A DNA stretch of 64,000 bases from Ligula intestinalis. Taxonomy: Eukaryota > Platyhelminthes > Cestoda > Diphyllobothriidea > Diphyllobothriidae. The stretch covers positions 31,907,622 through 31,971,621 of the forward strand of contig JAYGXS010000003.1 in the NCBI GenBank assembly GCA_036362985.1, in the 5' to 3' direction. Of this stretch, positions 32,450 through 44,481 are shown in pieces. Every line of letters starts with the position of its first letter. Within the stretch, counting starts at the first letter, position 1. The notes beneath the pieces were generated by a model. It ran no database searches and was not told where the DNA came from. It saw only the letters and a list, made by a program, of their open reading frames with translations. The translations under genes were made by a program, and so were the position numbers.

Positions 32450-33354
32450 AATGATAGCTTGTAAGGGTTTGATTAAAAGCAAAGGGATTTATGTGGTAGG
32501 CCATTCAACCTAAACTAAGAGCTAGCCACATCGCTGTGGAGGGAGGGGGTTGTCGGTCTTTCAACCGGCCGCGACAACTTACGCGTAAGTAAAGGGGGAG
32601 GTCCAAGTGATAGTAGGTCAAGGGGTTTACGCTTAACCCATTCAGTAGTAACAAAGGAGTAAGAGGGAGAGAGAGGTTTAAAGGGATCGTGGGCATCAGA
32701 TTCTAGTCATAATTGGGGACCAGCGAAATGGGGGTGGGGGGAGGGGGTGAGAGGGGAATGAGACCGACAATTAATGTCGTCCCGTGGTTATCGTCTCAAG
32801 TTTTGTTTGGAGGTGTGAGGACGCAAGGTTTCGACCTCTTAAGACGGTGTCGGTGGCGTTTGGATGCTTGATTTACGGTGATTGAATTTGAAGCAGCTGT
32901 GCAAACACGGTTATAGCCCTTGCTCCATTGGCGGGGGTGACCTTTCAAGCGGTCGCGACGACCTGGAAGCGATGACCCCTTCCTCACCCCCCCCCCCTGT
33001 GGCGTATTCACATCCGCATTTCACGTCGGGCATCTCTTGAATCCTCACGCACACGTTAGAATGAGGGAGCGACGTAGAGACCGACACGCACAGGCGACCG
33101 AGAACGCGTGCTGACGAAGTGATCGTGGTACTATCATGCGCGCGTCGAAGGCGCACAAGGCCTGTCAAACTGACTCCGGCAACCAATGATAACGGAGACA
33201 CACACAGAGACAGTCACCAATTTTATTAAGTATACAGATTGAGGTCTTCTGTTCGTCAACATATTGAAGGGGTTGCCCATCGAGGAGGTATTGGAAGGAA
33301 TCATTCTTCGTGTTGGCCCCTTTAGTACGGTGCCTTTAACTCACACACTTACTT
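32450..33354. other. no gene; G-rich repeat-like stretches
   Basis: GGGAGGGGGTTGTCGG, then TCAACCGGCCGCGACAAC, at 32540-32580 resembles TTTCAAGCGGTCGCGACGACC at 32940-32965 and GCCGCGACAACTGG near 3595, so an old dispersed repeat is likely. A C-run lies at 32984-32998. The Helitron 5' end may lie in the first part. Confidence 0.35.
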
Positions 33355-33735
33355 TTACACTTCAGTGCCAACTGACCGACCAGTTGCTACATCGACTAAG
33401 CTAGCCTTTAAATGCTGGCTATCGGCGTCAGACCTGACGGCTCTCCAGAGTTTGACATCGTCAGCAAGCATGCTGAGCCTGTAACCTAGGTAGTGAACAC
33501 AGTCGTTGATACAGACTAGGGAGAGCACAGCCCTAACATGGAGCCTTTGGAAACACCACCTAAAACAAGAGTAGAGGTTGGCTTCAAGGAACCGATGCAC
33601 ACAGTTTGTGATCGCCCTATGAGAAAACCTATGATCCATTTCAGCAGGTTTCGGTTTATTCAAATCATAGGTAATTCATAAATTAGACAGTAATGTGGGA
33701 CGCTGTCAAATACCTGAAAATCAGCATAAATCCTA
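33355..33735 (-). pseudogene. CR1/Jockey-like reverse transcriptase fragment
   Basis: The minus-strand frame 33355-33663 includes FSHRAITNCVHRFLEANLYS, VRAVLSLVCINDCVHYLGYR and the catalytic box SMLADDVKLWRAVRSDADSQ, corresponding to YADDVKLW of the family. The usual VPQGSVLGP segment upstream is mutated beyond reading. Fragment only. Confidence 0.65.
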
Positions 33736-33799
33736 CCATCTTCATCCAGTGTGCGAGTTCACTGTTCGGTCGAACGCAAGAGGCTGGAAAGACAAGATG

Positions 33800-34265
33800 G
33801 GTTCTGACTGAAGCTTTGTTTGAGGCCTGAGAACAAGTTGCTCTCCTCTAGGAACTTCGGTGTTAACCCTCCCCTAATTATGGTTTCCATCAATGCACAT
33901 CAAATACAAATACAGGCTGACGGGCCGATATTTCTTAAACTTCTTGGAGCCCATCACTTGTATATCGGGCACATATTTGACGTCTTCTATTCCGATGGAA
34001 GTGTCCCTAATGTAAATGACGAACCGAACAAAAAGACCTGGGAATCACAATTGTGCCATCTCTGAAGCCCTCTTTGCAGTGTGATGGGGCCCGCAAAGAG
34101 TGCAACCAGTGTCCTCTTTGCCATCAAACGAATATCTGCCTACATCGATAAAGAACTATTTAAGAAAATATACGAGAACTTTATTCCTTCCCATGTAGAA
34201 TATGCAATCTAGGCGTTGCGTCCGTGATTGTAAAAGGAAGACAAGGTTTACTAGCGCACAAAAGG
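33800..34265 (+). pseudogene. CR1-like reverse transcriptase C-terminal fragment
   Basis: The plus-strand frame reads KTWESQLCHL, a stop, SPLCSVMGPAKSATSVLFAI, KRISAYIDKELFKKIYENFI, PSHVEYAI. This is the post-catalytic region (compare AKSATAALGWIRRAF and RPHLEYGM in related elements). It lies head-on to the minus-strand fragment at 33355-33735, so these are two separate insertions or an inverted rearrangement. Confidence 0.65.
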
Positions 34266-34429
34266 CTACATAGAAACTGATAGTATTGCAGAGTAGGGCT
34301 AACGTACATTTATGGTTTTTTAATATCCGAACAAACCGATAGATAGGTGTGCTTTCAAGACAGTCAGGACGCAGTGCTGTGACAGAATAAGGCCATTAGA
34401 ATATGATAGGCCCAGAGTCTTTCTAATCC

Positions 34430-34720
34430 CAGGCGCATTAAGTTCGTGGTCATTTATATTTAGATGAGGCTGATGCTCGTAGCTAACGACGAAAAGGAAG
34501 CATTTGTGGCAAGAAAAGGAAAGACGCCATTGCATCACCACTGGGTAAAGGCTTCAAGTTTCATTTTTAAGAGCTCAAACACGATGCTGCCATCTGCAGG
34601 TTTATATCGAAAGACAATGTTTAAATCATCAGCGTGCATTTAGGAACCACTAAACTTTCTTGTATCAGCACTCTGATTATCTGCTTTTTAAAATCTGCCA
34701 CCATATGTTGGCACAAGTCA
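34430..34720 (-). pseudogene. possible reverse transcriptase scrap
   Basis: The minus strand reads HADDLNIVFRYKPADGSIVF, ELLKMKLEAF. This suggests a catalytic YADD-like box followed by the usual helix. No other motif is preserved. Confidence 0.35.
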
Positions 34721-35129
34721 GCGTGTGCAATCTCTCTATAACCGAGGCATTTATTTAAGACGTTCTCATCAAGTCAGCAGTGCATGAACTTTAGCTGAGC
34801 GTAAGTGGAAGATTGTCCTTTTGCAAAGGTTCTGGCTCTCAATTTTCTAGGTTGAGAAGGCTTCAGACGTGACTGCAAGAACCCCAAAAACCGTTCGGGA
34901 TCGGCGTGCTCACAAACCGGAATCAAATCTAGACAGCAGGTCATGAATAGCAACTACCTGCTGTTGGTTACCGAACAATCGATACCAAAGATTGTGGTGT
35001 ACTGTCTGCTGGTGAAACGGACAGACTCTTTGGTACAACACTGCCAAAACACCAGCTTCCAGTCAACCACAGGGACAAGCTATCTTTGATATAAACGATT
35101 ATATCCACTACGAACTTCAACGAGTTGAA
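34721..35129. other. no gene recognised
   Basis: Non-coding; no repeat match to elsewhere in the window was noted. Confidence 0.3.
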
Positions 35130-35600
35130 GCATGAGGTGACTGTGGCTGATTACAGTCTACACTACTCTCTGACCACACCCGCACCGAGAGCCGATGTCA
35201 AGACAGAGTCAAGAACGCCGGAAATGCGGGAGAGCGCAGACAGGTGGTGCGACAAACACTAAACACGCGTACCAAACAGCACGTCTCACCTGGTATGCTC
35301 CTGACAGGGAGTGTCATAAAAGCCACATTAAGAAGGAGCAATTGAATCGTACTCTCAGCCCATAGGCAGCCATACCACACAACAAGACACACTGAACTGA
35401 CTGCAGTGTCCAAGTTAACCCGCCAGTTGGCAACCCTCCAAGCCACGGCTTCTAGCGCACCGCGATAGATCCAAGCGCACTGGATTCATTATCGTGAGGA
35501 AAGAAAAGGGTCGAGGGTCGACCTCACTCTCCCACTGCAGAAACAGGCAACCGCCTAGCTGTTGGCCGCCTGAGGTGGGATGCGCGAAATGCTGAAAAGG
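35130..35600 (+). repeat. dispersed repeat family A, near-complete copy
   Basis: The head is at 35140-35215 (TGTCAAGACAGAGTCAAGAA), the middle has GGGAGAGCGCAGA, and the tail at 35425-35590 has GTTGGCAACCCTCCAAGCCA then GAGGGTCGACCTCA. It matches the minus-strand copy at 470-1020 and the plus-strand copy at 63550-64000 in the same order. Confidence 0.7.
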
Positions 35601-36680
35601 AAAACAGATCGGAGATGAACATGGTAAAGCAGGTTGTGCAAGGGAAGAGGAAAAGAGGTAGGGAGTAGAATAAGAGAAGGTATACGGCCACATACAACAA
35701 CAAAACCGTAGTTTTACCTTTCATAAGGCAAGAAAAATTGCTGGAACCACCGATGGCATCGCCAAACTGGTGTTGGAAAGATGATTGTTAACGTACAAAC
35801 TTTACAGAGCCAAGATTTGCACTCCGTCTACCAGGCACTCCATAAAAGGCTCATATCCAATCAGAGAGGGTCAATAGTACGGGCGACAAAAATCTATGCA
35901 GGACCGACTGCCGACATCCACCAAGAAAGGATAGTACATCGATTGGGAGTCAAGTGAACGGCATGACAAACCATCTTACGGATGCGCCCACGAGGCCGAA
36001 AGCACTTCAGGCGAACGTAATTGACAGATCAGTCAATTGTCTGACGAAGGAGACCGATGAGCATACTGGCCTGGCATCAACCTCCACAGCAACGAAGGGG
36101 ACACAGGAAATGGCAGACTGCCATTGGTTGAAAGCAGAGAAATCACAACCAAACAACTGCCAACGGGCAACCTAATGCACGTGCGCTGAACACGCTCTCA
36201 TACGAGACTGGAGGTGAGGCAAATTAATTCATTTCCTACGGAAGATTAAGTTATACACTGAAATACGATTTAAACATGAGATATCCCTAATCGTCAGTCC
36301 ACAGATATTTCGGTCCTTGTGCAGCGGAATACTGACGGAACATTTCAAAAATCTGTTAGCCGCAAAAAGCCTTTGCGGATGTTATTCTATATTACGCGAG
36401 CCAACACCCTATAACTCACAAGCGGAGTACTATTAACATCCTAATCCATCGAACAATAACTCAGAGTTTTAGCAACAAACTTTACCAAAGCAAACTCAAT
36501 TACCTGCTCAGATTATCCTAGTCTCCCCTGTTTTTGTCGTTAATGTCCTTCTGTCTATATCCTTAGCCACCTCGCGGTGTAGGCTCGAGTTAGAGCCCCA
36601 ATGGCAGCATGGACGGATGAGTCTGTCCCCTAAAAGACTGGTGTACGCATATCTGCAAGTGTATACCTCCGATCCAATAA
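35601..36680. other. no gene recognised
   Basis: No supported feature. The 73-codon frame at 35954 has no family signature. Confidence 0.3.
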
Positions 36681-36684
36681 CGGC

Positions 36685-36840
36685 AAGAATAAGAGCTTGC
36701 AGTTGAATGGTTAGGGCATTCGATTCCGATCAGATAGGTTGCAAGTTCGAGGCCCAGGTCTGATTATGAGTCTGTGTATGACTAGCTGATGAGAAGCTAG
36801 GGGGTAGTGGATAAATCTTGAAAATTATGTTCCGCCGTGG
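36685..36840 (+). repeat. tRNA-derived SINE
   Basis: The tRNA-like head has GCAGTTGAATGGTTAGGGCA (A-box) and GCAAGTTCGAGGCCC (B-box), followed by the body word TATGACTAGCTGATGA shared with 11630-11835. The stems are imperfect. Confidence 0.55.
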
Positions 36841-37171
36841 AAGAAGATACTTAGATACTGCTCCGTAATCCATCATCCAAAGAACTAAAGCCGGAACAAA
36901 TTATACAGCATATTACAGCCCGCTGCCGGCTTCAATACCTCAGACGCCGACCCGGGTTACCTAGTGGCCACCATCGAGTCAGTTCTTACACACTCTGACG
37001 AGCTCGCCGAGATATTCAGTAAAAATTCATTTCCCTGGTGATCACAAGAACGGAACAAGATGCCCGGAGGACACTGAATGCCGAAAAGACAATGGGATAC
37101 GGTGTGGTCCGGCCGGCTAATAGGCAACCTAACGTGTCCCAACATGTAAAGGCTAGTTGATAGAATAAGGC

Positions 37172-39456
37172 CGTCGGTCCTCCGCTAAACGAGGTCACGA
37201 AATCCCCCCCTTACTGAATGAAAATAAAAACTTTGTGCAAGATGAGTCTGAGAAGGCTGAACTGTTCAATGCGTTCTTTGCAAAACACCTTACGACGGAA
37301 TCTGAACCGGTCCCGTCTTTTCAGCCATGCTCAGTCAATACTATCAGTACCATAGATTTCTCCATAGAAGTAATTCGTAAGCACATTATCCGTCTAAAAA
37401 ACTCGCACTCCTCGGAAACCGACGGCCTTCCAAATTCACTTATCAAGAGAGTATTCAGCTTCCCCCGATTGCTAAGTTATCTATTCTCAGCTTATCTTCT
37501 AAACGGTTTCTTTCCTGACTCATGGAAGACATCTATTATTCTTCCAGTCTTCAAGTCAGGATCTCGTTCGGACGTAAATAACTACCGAGGTGTTCATAAA
37601 ACCCCGGCCCTAGCCAAACTTCTGGAAAAGATCATTTTTAATCAAATTCTCGATTTTTGTGTAGAAAATAAACTATTAAGTGCCTCACAGCATGGATTTC
37701 TACCTGGAAGATCATGCGAAACCTGCCATTTAGCATTCCTTAACCTGGTTACTTCACTTCGTAATGAACAGCAATCAGTCATCGTGATTTACTTTGACCT
37801 TAGTAAAGCTTTTGACAAGGTGCCTCATAGGCGCCTTTTAGTGAAACTGGAAGCCCTAGGTATCAGGCCTCCCCTCCTCGATTTCATTGCCTCCTACCTG
37901 TCTAACCGCAGCCAGAAGGTCTTAGTAGGCAATAGCTACTCGATGCCTCAGCAGATAACGAGTGGTGTATTACAAGGCACGGTTTTAGGTCCCCTCCTTT
38001 TCATTCTTTACATAAATGAAATTTCAACAGTGATAAATAATTCGGAAAATTTCATTTATGCTGATGACCTTAAGTGTATTTACTCATTTTCTAAGGACAC
38101 GGCCAGTAGTTGTGTTGATAAAGTTAACGCAGACTTGCGTACTCTCTCAAGTTGGAGCGCAACATGGCAGATGGAGTTTTCTCCATCAAAATGTAGTTTC
38201 TTGAGTTTTGGTCCCGCAAGGCTTCCTGGACCCATTATCTTCCAAAATAGTCCACTGTTAGAAAGATCTACGATAAAGGATTTGGGTCTTACTTACACGA
38301 ATAAGCTTGCATTATCACCTCATGCAGATCGAATTTCTGCCAAGGCCGTACAGATATGTGGGTTTATATCGCATAACTTTTTCCTTCCAGAAATGAAGTT
38401 AAAACTATACCGCATGTTTGTTCTTCCTATACTAGAATACTGCTACCCGCTTTTTGGCCTCATGACCCAGCATGACCGTAGTAAGATTGAAAAGGTTCAG
38501 CGAGTTTTCACTCGTAAAATATTTTCTGTTTCTGGGTCTGGTATGTGTTATACAGATAGATGTCAATTAGCAAACATGAAATTTCTTTGGATAAGAAGAC
38601 TCGAAGCTGGTCTATGCTTTCTGTTTCGCGTTAACAATAGTCCTAATCTCCCACAAATTAACGCTCTCCTTCCAGTTGACCGACCTTACGCCACTCGTAA
38701 CTCTTCCATGATAATTTTACCACCCCATAGCTCCACATCTAACCGTTCTCGCTTTTTTACCTCCAAATATGCTTTTATTTGGAACAACCTTCCTCTCGAT
38801 ATTAGACTGTCTTCTACACTGTCGATTTTTAAAGGCAAATTATATAAGCATTTAAATTTAGACGAAATAAAGTCGTTACTGTCTGTTTCCTTTCCAAACA
38901 CGCAAGTTGTAGATTTTGAAAAGGGTCCTCCTGGCATTTGAAGCTCTTCCCAGGATACTAAAATGGTTTCTAAATATGTTAGCATTTCCCTCTGCAGAGT
39001 CAAGCATCACTTCCAAGGGCTGCGAATTCTTCTCCGTTTTTGCAACCTTCGCTGTGGTCTTCGCGATTGGCTCTGGCATCTGGTGGGTCGCAACTCGATG
39101 ATGTTGCCTTGACTTCTACTGCCTTCTCCTGCCTTCCGGATGACCTCTTCCTAACTCAACGATATATTATTTTTTCCCATGACCATAAACGTCCCGAACC
39201 CTCAACATCAGGTCCCAAACTAACCACATCAAACCCTTTTACCTATTAAGGCAGTTTTTTCTCCTAAACGTTTTTTGAACTCGGTGGCCCGCTGAACTCA
39301 TCCACCGATCTAGGAGTTTTTTTTACTGCCGATGACAATTATTTATAAGAGTTCACTGCTTATCATTATTATTTTTATTTTCACGATAGCACTAAGTTTG
39401 TAACGACAGGGCCCCTTGGGCCTTAAATATACAAATTATTATTAATTATTATTATA
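37172..39456 (+). mobile_element. 5'-truncated CR1-like retrotransposon with intact reverse transcriptase frame
   Basis: Homology to the element at 39460-44481 begins near 37172 (CGGTCCTCCGCTAA), inside ORF2, so the endonuclease is missing. The 3' end reads GGGCCTTAAATATACAAATT followed by (ATT)n to about 39456. This tail resembles that of the next element (GGGCCTGAAATATACAACTT then TTATTATT). Confidence 0.85.
37205..38941 (+). CDS. reverse transcriptase of CR1-like element, open frame
   Basis: The frame is uninterrupted from 37205 to the stop at 38939-38941. Landmarks in order: NSHSSETDGLPNSLIKR, SWKTSIILPVFKSGSR, YRGVHKTPALAKLLEKIIF, SQHGFLPGRSCETCHLAF, VIYFDLSKAFDKVPH, GVLQGTVLGPLLFILYINE, the catalytic box FIYADDLKCIY, WSATWQMEFSPSKC, ILEYCYPLFGLM and a C-terminal WNNLPLDIR. 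It copies element RNA into DNA at the target. There is no start of its own because the insertion is 5'-truncated, so the protein is probably not made, but the absence of any stop or frameshift shows a recent insertion. Confidence 0.85.
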   Translation, partial: PPLLNENKNFVQDESEKAELFNAFFAKHLTTESEPVPSFQPCSVNTISTIDFSIEVIRKHIIRLKNSHSSETDGLPNSLIKRVFSFPRLLSYLFSAYLLNGFFPDSWKTSIILPVFKSGSRSDVNNYRGVHKTPALAKLLEKIIFNQILDFCVENKLLSASQHGFLPGRSCETCHLAFLNLVTSLRNEQQSVIVIYFDLSKAFDKVPHRRLLVKLEALGIRPPLLDFIASYLSNRSQKVLVGNSYSMPQQITSGVLQGTVLGPLLFILYINEISTVINNSENFIYADDLKCIYSFSKDTASSCVDKVNADLRTLSSWSATWQMEFSPSKCSFLSFGPARLPGPIIFQNSPLLERSTIKDLGLTYTNKLALSPHADRISAKAVQICGFISHNFFLPEMKLKLYRMFVLPILEYCYPLFGLMTQHDRSKIEKVQRVFTRKIFSVSGSGMCYTDRCQLANMKFLWIRRLEAGLCFLFRVNNSPNLPQINALLPVDRPYATRNSSMIILPPHSSTSNRSRFFTSKYAFIWNNLPLDIRLSSTLSIFKGKLYKHLNLDEIKSLLSVSFPNTQVVDFEKGPPGI

Positions 39457-39869
39457 CCAGATAAGTAGGAAGAATGCATTGTGTGCACAAAGGAAAGGAG
39501 AGTAAATAAGAGTAGGTTGAATTGGGAGAGACACGTCCGCTCAGTAGGTTGACCGGATCCCAAGTGAGGTTTGAGAGCCATTAAGCCAGGAGACAGAGAG
39601 AGCGCTTTCATTGGCTAGGTCGGCCTGTGATTGGTTGGACACCATGCGGATGGACAGCGTGTAGGTGGACAGCGTATGGTTCGACACCGTTATTGGACAA
39701 GCTGCGTGGCCTGTGTCTCGCACCAGGAAGTTTAGCGACCACAACGACCTTGAGCTCCAGACAGATTGAGACCAAGACTGGAAAGACAGACATCGGGACG
39801 TGCACCTGTTCGAGTACAAGTTCACTAAAAGACTATCGTCATTCTACCGTCATCAATTTGGTGTCTACT

Positions 39870-40985
39870 GAGACTTGTGACTGGCAAAAAAGAAGTTATA
39901 ATTTTCTTTTAAAGAATTTCCCAAAAAGTAAAATTCCGCTAGACGTCGCCTGGCAATTCCTTTACTCGTGTGGCTTTAACTTTAAGGTCGCAGAAGCTAA
40001 AAGATTGTCCTCTCGAAGCAAAAATCCGCCGATTTTGGTTAAACTTTTTTCGGTGATAGAAGTTGACAATCTCTTCTCTTAGCATGAGCGTTCAGCTCTA
40101 TGCATGAAAAAACATAAGCTTTTTATATGTAGGGATAAAACCCCCATGGAACGTAGGATTTCGCCTGCATCTGCAAAAACTAGGCCCACTCCTACCCCTA
40201 CTATTCCAAATGTGGTAGCTGAGGTCGACGCAAGTTCACGTCCCTCCGGATCAGCGGCAACGCTAAGTTCACCCGAAACGTCACCCGCAATCCTTACTCC
40301 TGGCTCGAGTGAAATTCCGTCGTCTTCCGAGCGAACCTCGACTGCTAAAGAGGCTTAACCTAATAGACCTAAAAGTTCTCCCCGTAAATCAAAGCCAATT
40401 GCAAAAATCAGTAATTTACCTAATTAGGGGAACAATACTAACCTTTCGGCCTCTATATCAGATGTAAACACTCGTGTTTTTACTTTCCCAATCCCCAAAC
40501 TGGCCCACAATCCACAATTAATTCACTCTAATAATACTATGAATAGCTTCTCGCAACCTTCAATGCCATTTTCGAATGTCTGTCCTCCGACAAATTATGC
40601 TGACACTTCAGCATCTATAGCAGATGTAAAAACTTGCGTTAGTTATTTTCCAAACCCACAAATTGCCCAAAATCAACACAAAATCAAAACTACTAATTAT
40701 GGTCATAGTCTTCCATACCCATTTAGGTCATTTTCAAACGTGCGTTTTCCGAAGAATTATGCTCACTCTTATCATAATCCTTTTTTACGACCGCCTCCTT
40801 CTTTTCTTACTCCACAAAACAGGCACCCTTTCCTCAATTTTCAAACAAATCTGCCGCCATACAATAATCCTAGTATATTTAACAATTATATTTTAGCTAA
40901 TTGCAGACCACAGCAATCATGCTTTCCGCTTTTTGTTTCTCCCATGCCAGTTCCCTTTCCGCCACCAAGTTTTCCTTTTTTATAA
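39870..40985 (+). pseudogene. CR1-like ORF1, Pro/Ser/Asn-rich
   Basis: One reading frame carries the whole protein but is interrupted by stops at 40080, 40356 and about 40424. The N-terminal part (FLLKNFPKSKIPLDVAWQFL, GFNFKVAEAKRLSSRSKNPP, ILVKLFSVIEVDNLFS) looks like the RNA-binding part of flatworm CR1 ORF1 proteins. The middle is Ser/Thr/Pro-rich, and the C-terminus is rich in Pro, Asn and Phe (FPPPSFPFL at the end). No Cys-His knuckle was seen. Confidence 0.6.
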
Positions 40986-40999
40986 ATACGGATGAGCGT

Positions 41000-43857
41000 A
41001 ACCTGTATCTCAGGGATACGCTCAGTATAGTTTCTCTGAATGCGAGATCAGTTGTAAATAAAATGACAGAGCTCAGAACAGTAGCTTTTGAGTTTGATCC
41101 AGATGTTATTTGTATCACTGAATCTTGGGCTCACTCTCTTATCTCTGACTCAACGCTCGCTATAGATAATTTTAGTTTGTACCGACAAGGCCGCATTGAA
41201 AACGTGGCGGTGGTTGCCTTCTTTATATTAAACCATCTTTTGTACATTTCCCGTTTCATCTGAGCATTTCATCGTTTTCGGGAGATGTTTGATTTATTTC
41301 AGTCATCCTCCCACACAATAAAAAAGTTGTAATTGGCTGTATCTATAATCTCCCATGTTATTCTGGTAATGAAAGTGCGCTCTGCAAACTGTTTGCAAAA
41401 GTTCCAGAAGCTGAAGTTGATGTCAAAATAATCATAGGTGATTTTAATCTGCCAGACGTTGACTGGGAGGCAAATACTTGTCCGCCAAAATTTCAAAAAT
41501 AGATAGAAACTACTAACTTTGCAAACATACCACAACTGGTCAGTTCAGTGACTAGAAATGAGAGCATATTAGATTTAATTTTTACAAATGACGTCCACCC
41601 TCTCTTTATGAATTTTCATCGTGATCACTTCACAAGTGACCATGCATTAATTCAGTGTTGTTTTCCAATCTCTCTTTCTAAAAAGCCTGAGGTAAAATGC
41701 AATAACCTCGATTTTGCTAACGAAAACCTTGAACTCATAAATGACTTCGTAAGTACTCTAGATTGGCATACTATTTTTTCAACTAATGATTCAATCTTTC
41801 TCAATGAACTTTTACAAAACCTTACAAAAAAAAATCAGAATTTTATCCCACTTAAGCCTATTAAATCAAATTCAGCTTCCTCTACCGTTCCAAATTTTCT
41901 CCAAAAAAGACTTAAAAAATTACGAAAGCAACTTAAGGATCTGTCTAATAGCTCTTTGTCGGTGCACTTAAGGATAGCGCAAATATTTGAATTAGCGCTA
42001 AAAACAAGGCTTGCATGAGATAGGCGTAGAGAGTCCCTGGCACTGAATGAAGCTAACTCTTCCAAATCCGTTGCTCAAGTCTTTCGTCTTCGGTCATCCG
42101 CTAAGCTTCAGAAAGTCATTCCGCCTTTACTCGATAGTAGTAATCATTTTGTTACAGAGGATTTGGCCAAAGCAGAAATGTTAAATTCCTTCTTCGCCAA
42201 GTTCTATACAATTGAGACTAGTCCAACACCCGAAATACCTCTGATGTGTGATGCAAATCTCACTTCAATTGATTTCTCACCTACAAGTATTCATAAAGAA
42301 AAAGCTCGTTTCAACAATTCACATTCAGTCGGGATGGATAACATTGCAAACTCATTTATTAAGCAATTAAGAGATTTTCCTCCTTTACTGAGCAAATTCT
42401 TTACAATATTTCTCGAAAACGGTTTTTTCCTGATTCTTGGAAAACTTCTATTGGAATTCCAGTTTTTAAATCTGGTTCCAGATCTGACATTAAAAATTAT
42501 CGCGGTGTTCATAAAAAACCTTCTCTAGCTAAACTGTTTGAAAAATTAATCACCAATAAAATTACAGATTTTTGTATAAGCAATCAAATATTAAATATAT
42601 CTCAGCATGGTTTTTTACCGGACCGATCTTGTGAAACATGTCATATGTCTTTTCTTAATCTCCTCACTTCTCTTCGTAACGATCATTTATCTGTGGTAGT
42701 CATCTATTTTGATCTTAGTAAGGCATTTGATTAAGTAACTCATAGGAGACTACTAGCCAAACTAGAGGCTATAGGATTTTGTAGTCCTCTTATTGACTTT
42801 ATTAGATCATATCTTTCTAATCGAAAACAACAGGTCATAGTGGGGTCCTCATACTCTACCTCTACCGCTATTTTAAGCGGTGTCCTTCAAGGTACCGTTC
42901 TGGGCCTCCTGTTGTTCTTGCTTTATATCAATGATATTTCAACAATAGTTAAACACCCTCAATCGCATATATACGCGGATGACTTGAAATGTGTATACTT
43001 CTTCTTTAAATTCTACGGCTGAGCGATGCTTAGAACGCATTCATTCGGATTTGGACGCTCTATCTGCGTGGAGCTCCACGTGGCAGATGGAGTTCTCGCC
43101 TTCCAAGTGCCAGTTCATGTGTTTTGGGCCTGAAAGGCTGCCACAGCCTACCATTTTTCAAGATTGCCCCATGACTGAATGTTCTAACATTAAGGGCTTA
43201 GGTTTAAGTTACACCAATAAATTAGATCTTTCACCTCACGCTGATAGAATTACAGCAAAAGCTGCTCAGATAAGTGGCTTAATCTCTTATAATTTCTACC
43301 TTCCCCAAATGAAGCTAAGACTTTATCGTATGTATGTGCTTCATATTCTCGAATACTGTTGTCTATTCTTCGGTCTAATGATCGAATCTAGCCGTTCAAA
43401 AATTGAAAGTGTCCAAAGAAGATTAACTAAAAGGGTCCTCTATCCGGCATTTTCAGATACTTCCTACTCAGATAGATGTGAAATAACGAAACTGAAATTT
43501 CTTTGGGTCAGGAGACTGGAAGCAGGGTTTTGTCTCCTGTTTTGCCTTAATAATAGTTCAAATCTCCCCAAAATTTCTGCCCTTATTCCCGTTACTCGCC
43601 CTTTTAACCTAAGAAATTCAACGTTGGTTATACCTCCTCCTGCTTCTTCCACTTCTGAGCGATCTCAATTTTTTGCTTCGCGGTATAGCTATCTTTGGAA
43701 TAATTTGCCGATTGATATTCGGGCGTTGACTAGTCTATGTGCATTCAAGCGAAGACTGCACATTTACCTTAACACTGAATCTATTAACTTTTTGTTTTCC
43801 TCATCTTTTCCGGGCAGCTTTCTCCATGATCCCGAGAAAGGACCATCGGGAATTTAG
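41000..43857 (+). pseudogene. CR1-like ORF2: endonuclease and reverse transcriptase with several lesions
   Basis: The endonuclease has VSLNARSVVNKMTELRT, DVICITESWAHS, GDFNLPDVDWEAN and TSDHALIQCCF. The reverse transcriptase has KARFNNSHSVGMDN, SWKTSIGIPVFKSGSR, SQHGFLPDRSCETCHMSF, YFDLSKAFD then TAA, VLQGTVLGLLLFLLYIND, the catalytic box HIYADDLKCVY, WSSTWQMEFSPSKC and LEYCCLFFGLM. Frameshifts occur near 41210, 42440 and 43005, and stops near 41502, 42016 and 42733. The uninterrupted last part (42991-43857) closely parallels the C-terminus of the 37205-38941 protein, so both come from one family. Confidence 0.85.
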
Positions 43858-44481
43858 GATCCCTTCTTGAAACTACCTTCCTCTGAATCGTGTCCCCCGG
43901 AATCAGGAAGCAGTCTTGACGGCTCTCGTTTCGCTGGTCATCAACCACCATCAGGGCCTTATATTTGGTCACATCGCAGACATCCCCAACGATGGTCTTG
44001 TAGATTTGACGGACTTTTGGATCTCATAGAGCGGTGCCCATCACGATCATAAACTGGTGGGTTCCCTATGTTCCATTATGCCACACCGGTTTGGGAACTC
44101 GAGTGTATTGCCGGGAAACCGTCTATACCAGTAATGCTACGTTAATACCTATTGTTCTGCCCCACGCTCAGCTTCGACTGAGTTTGCTTCAAAGCCCCCC
44201 CTTACTAACAGAAGCAGTGGGTACCAGAATACATAGTCAGAATCTAGATAACGATGTGGCTCCTCTGTGTGTGCCCTTAAATTTCACCTTCCGCATGACA
44301 CTGCTATATTCATTTTTTTCGAATCTAACAAATTCGCTTCTAAACATTTATACTCGTCTTATAGCTATAGACTACGGATACTGCTTGTTAAACCAATTAT
44401 TTGTAGTACTTCGTGTTATCGAATTTTTGGTTTATTGATGAGGCCCATTGGGCCTGAAATATACAACTTATTATTATTATG

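Larger units (their letters stand above)
39460..44481 (+). mobile_element. CR1-like retrotransposon, nearly full length
   Basis: This follows the (ATT)n tail of the previous element. It contains a 5' untranslated part with short tandem GGTGGACAGCGTATGG-like words at 39650-39680, ORF1 (39870-40985), ORF2 (41000-43857), and a 3' untranslated region ending GGGCCTGAAATATACAACTT and (ATT)n at 44481. The exact 5' boundary is not visible. Stops and frameshifts show it is inactive. Confidence 0.8.
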
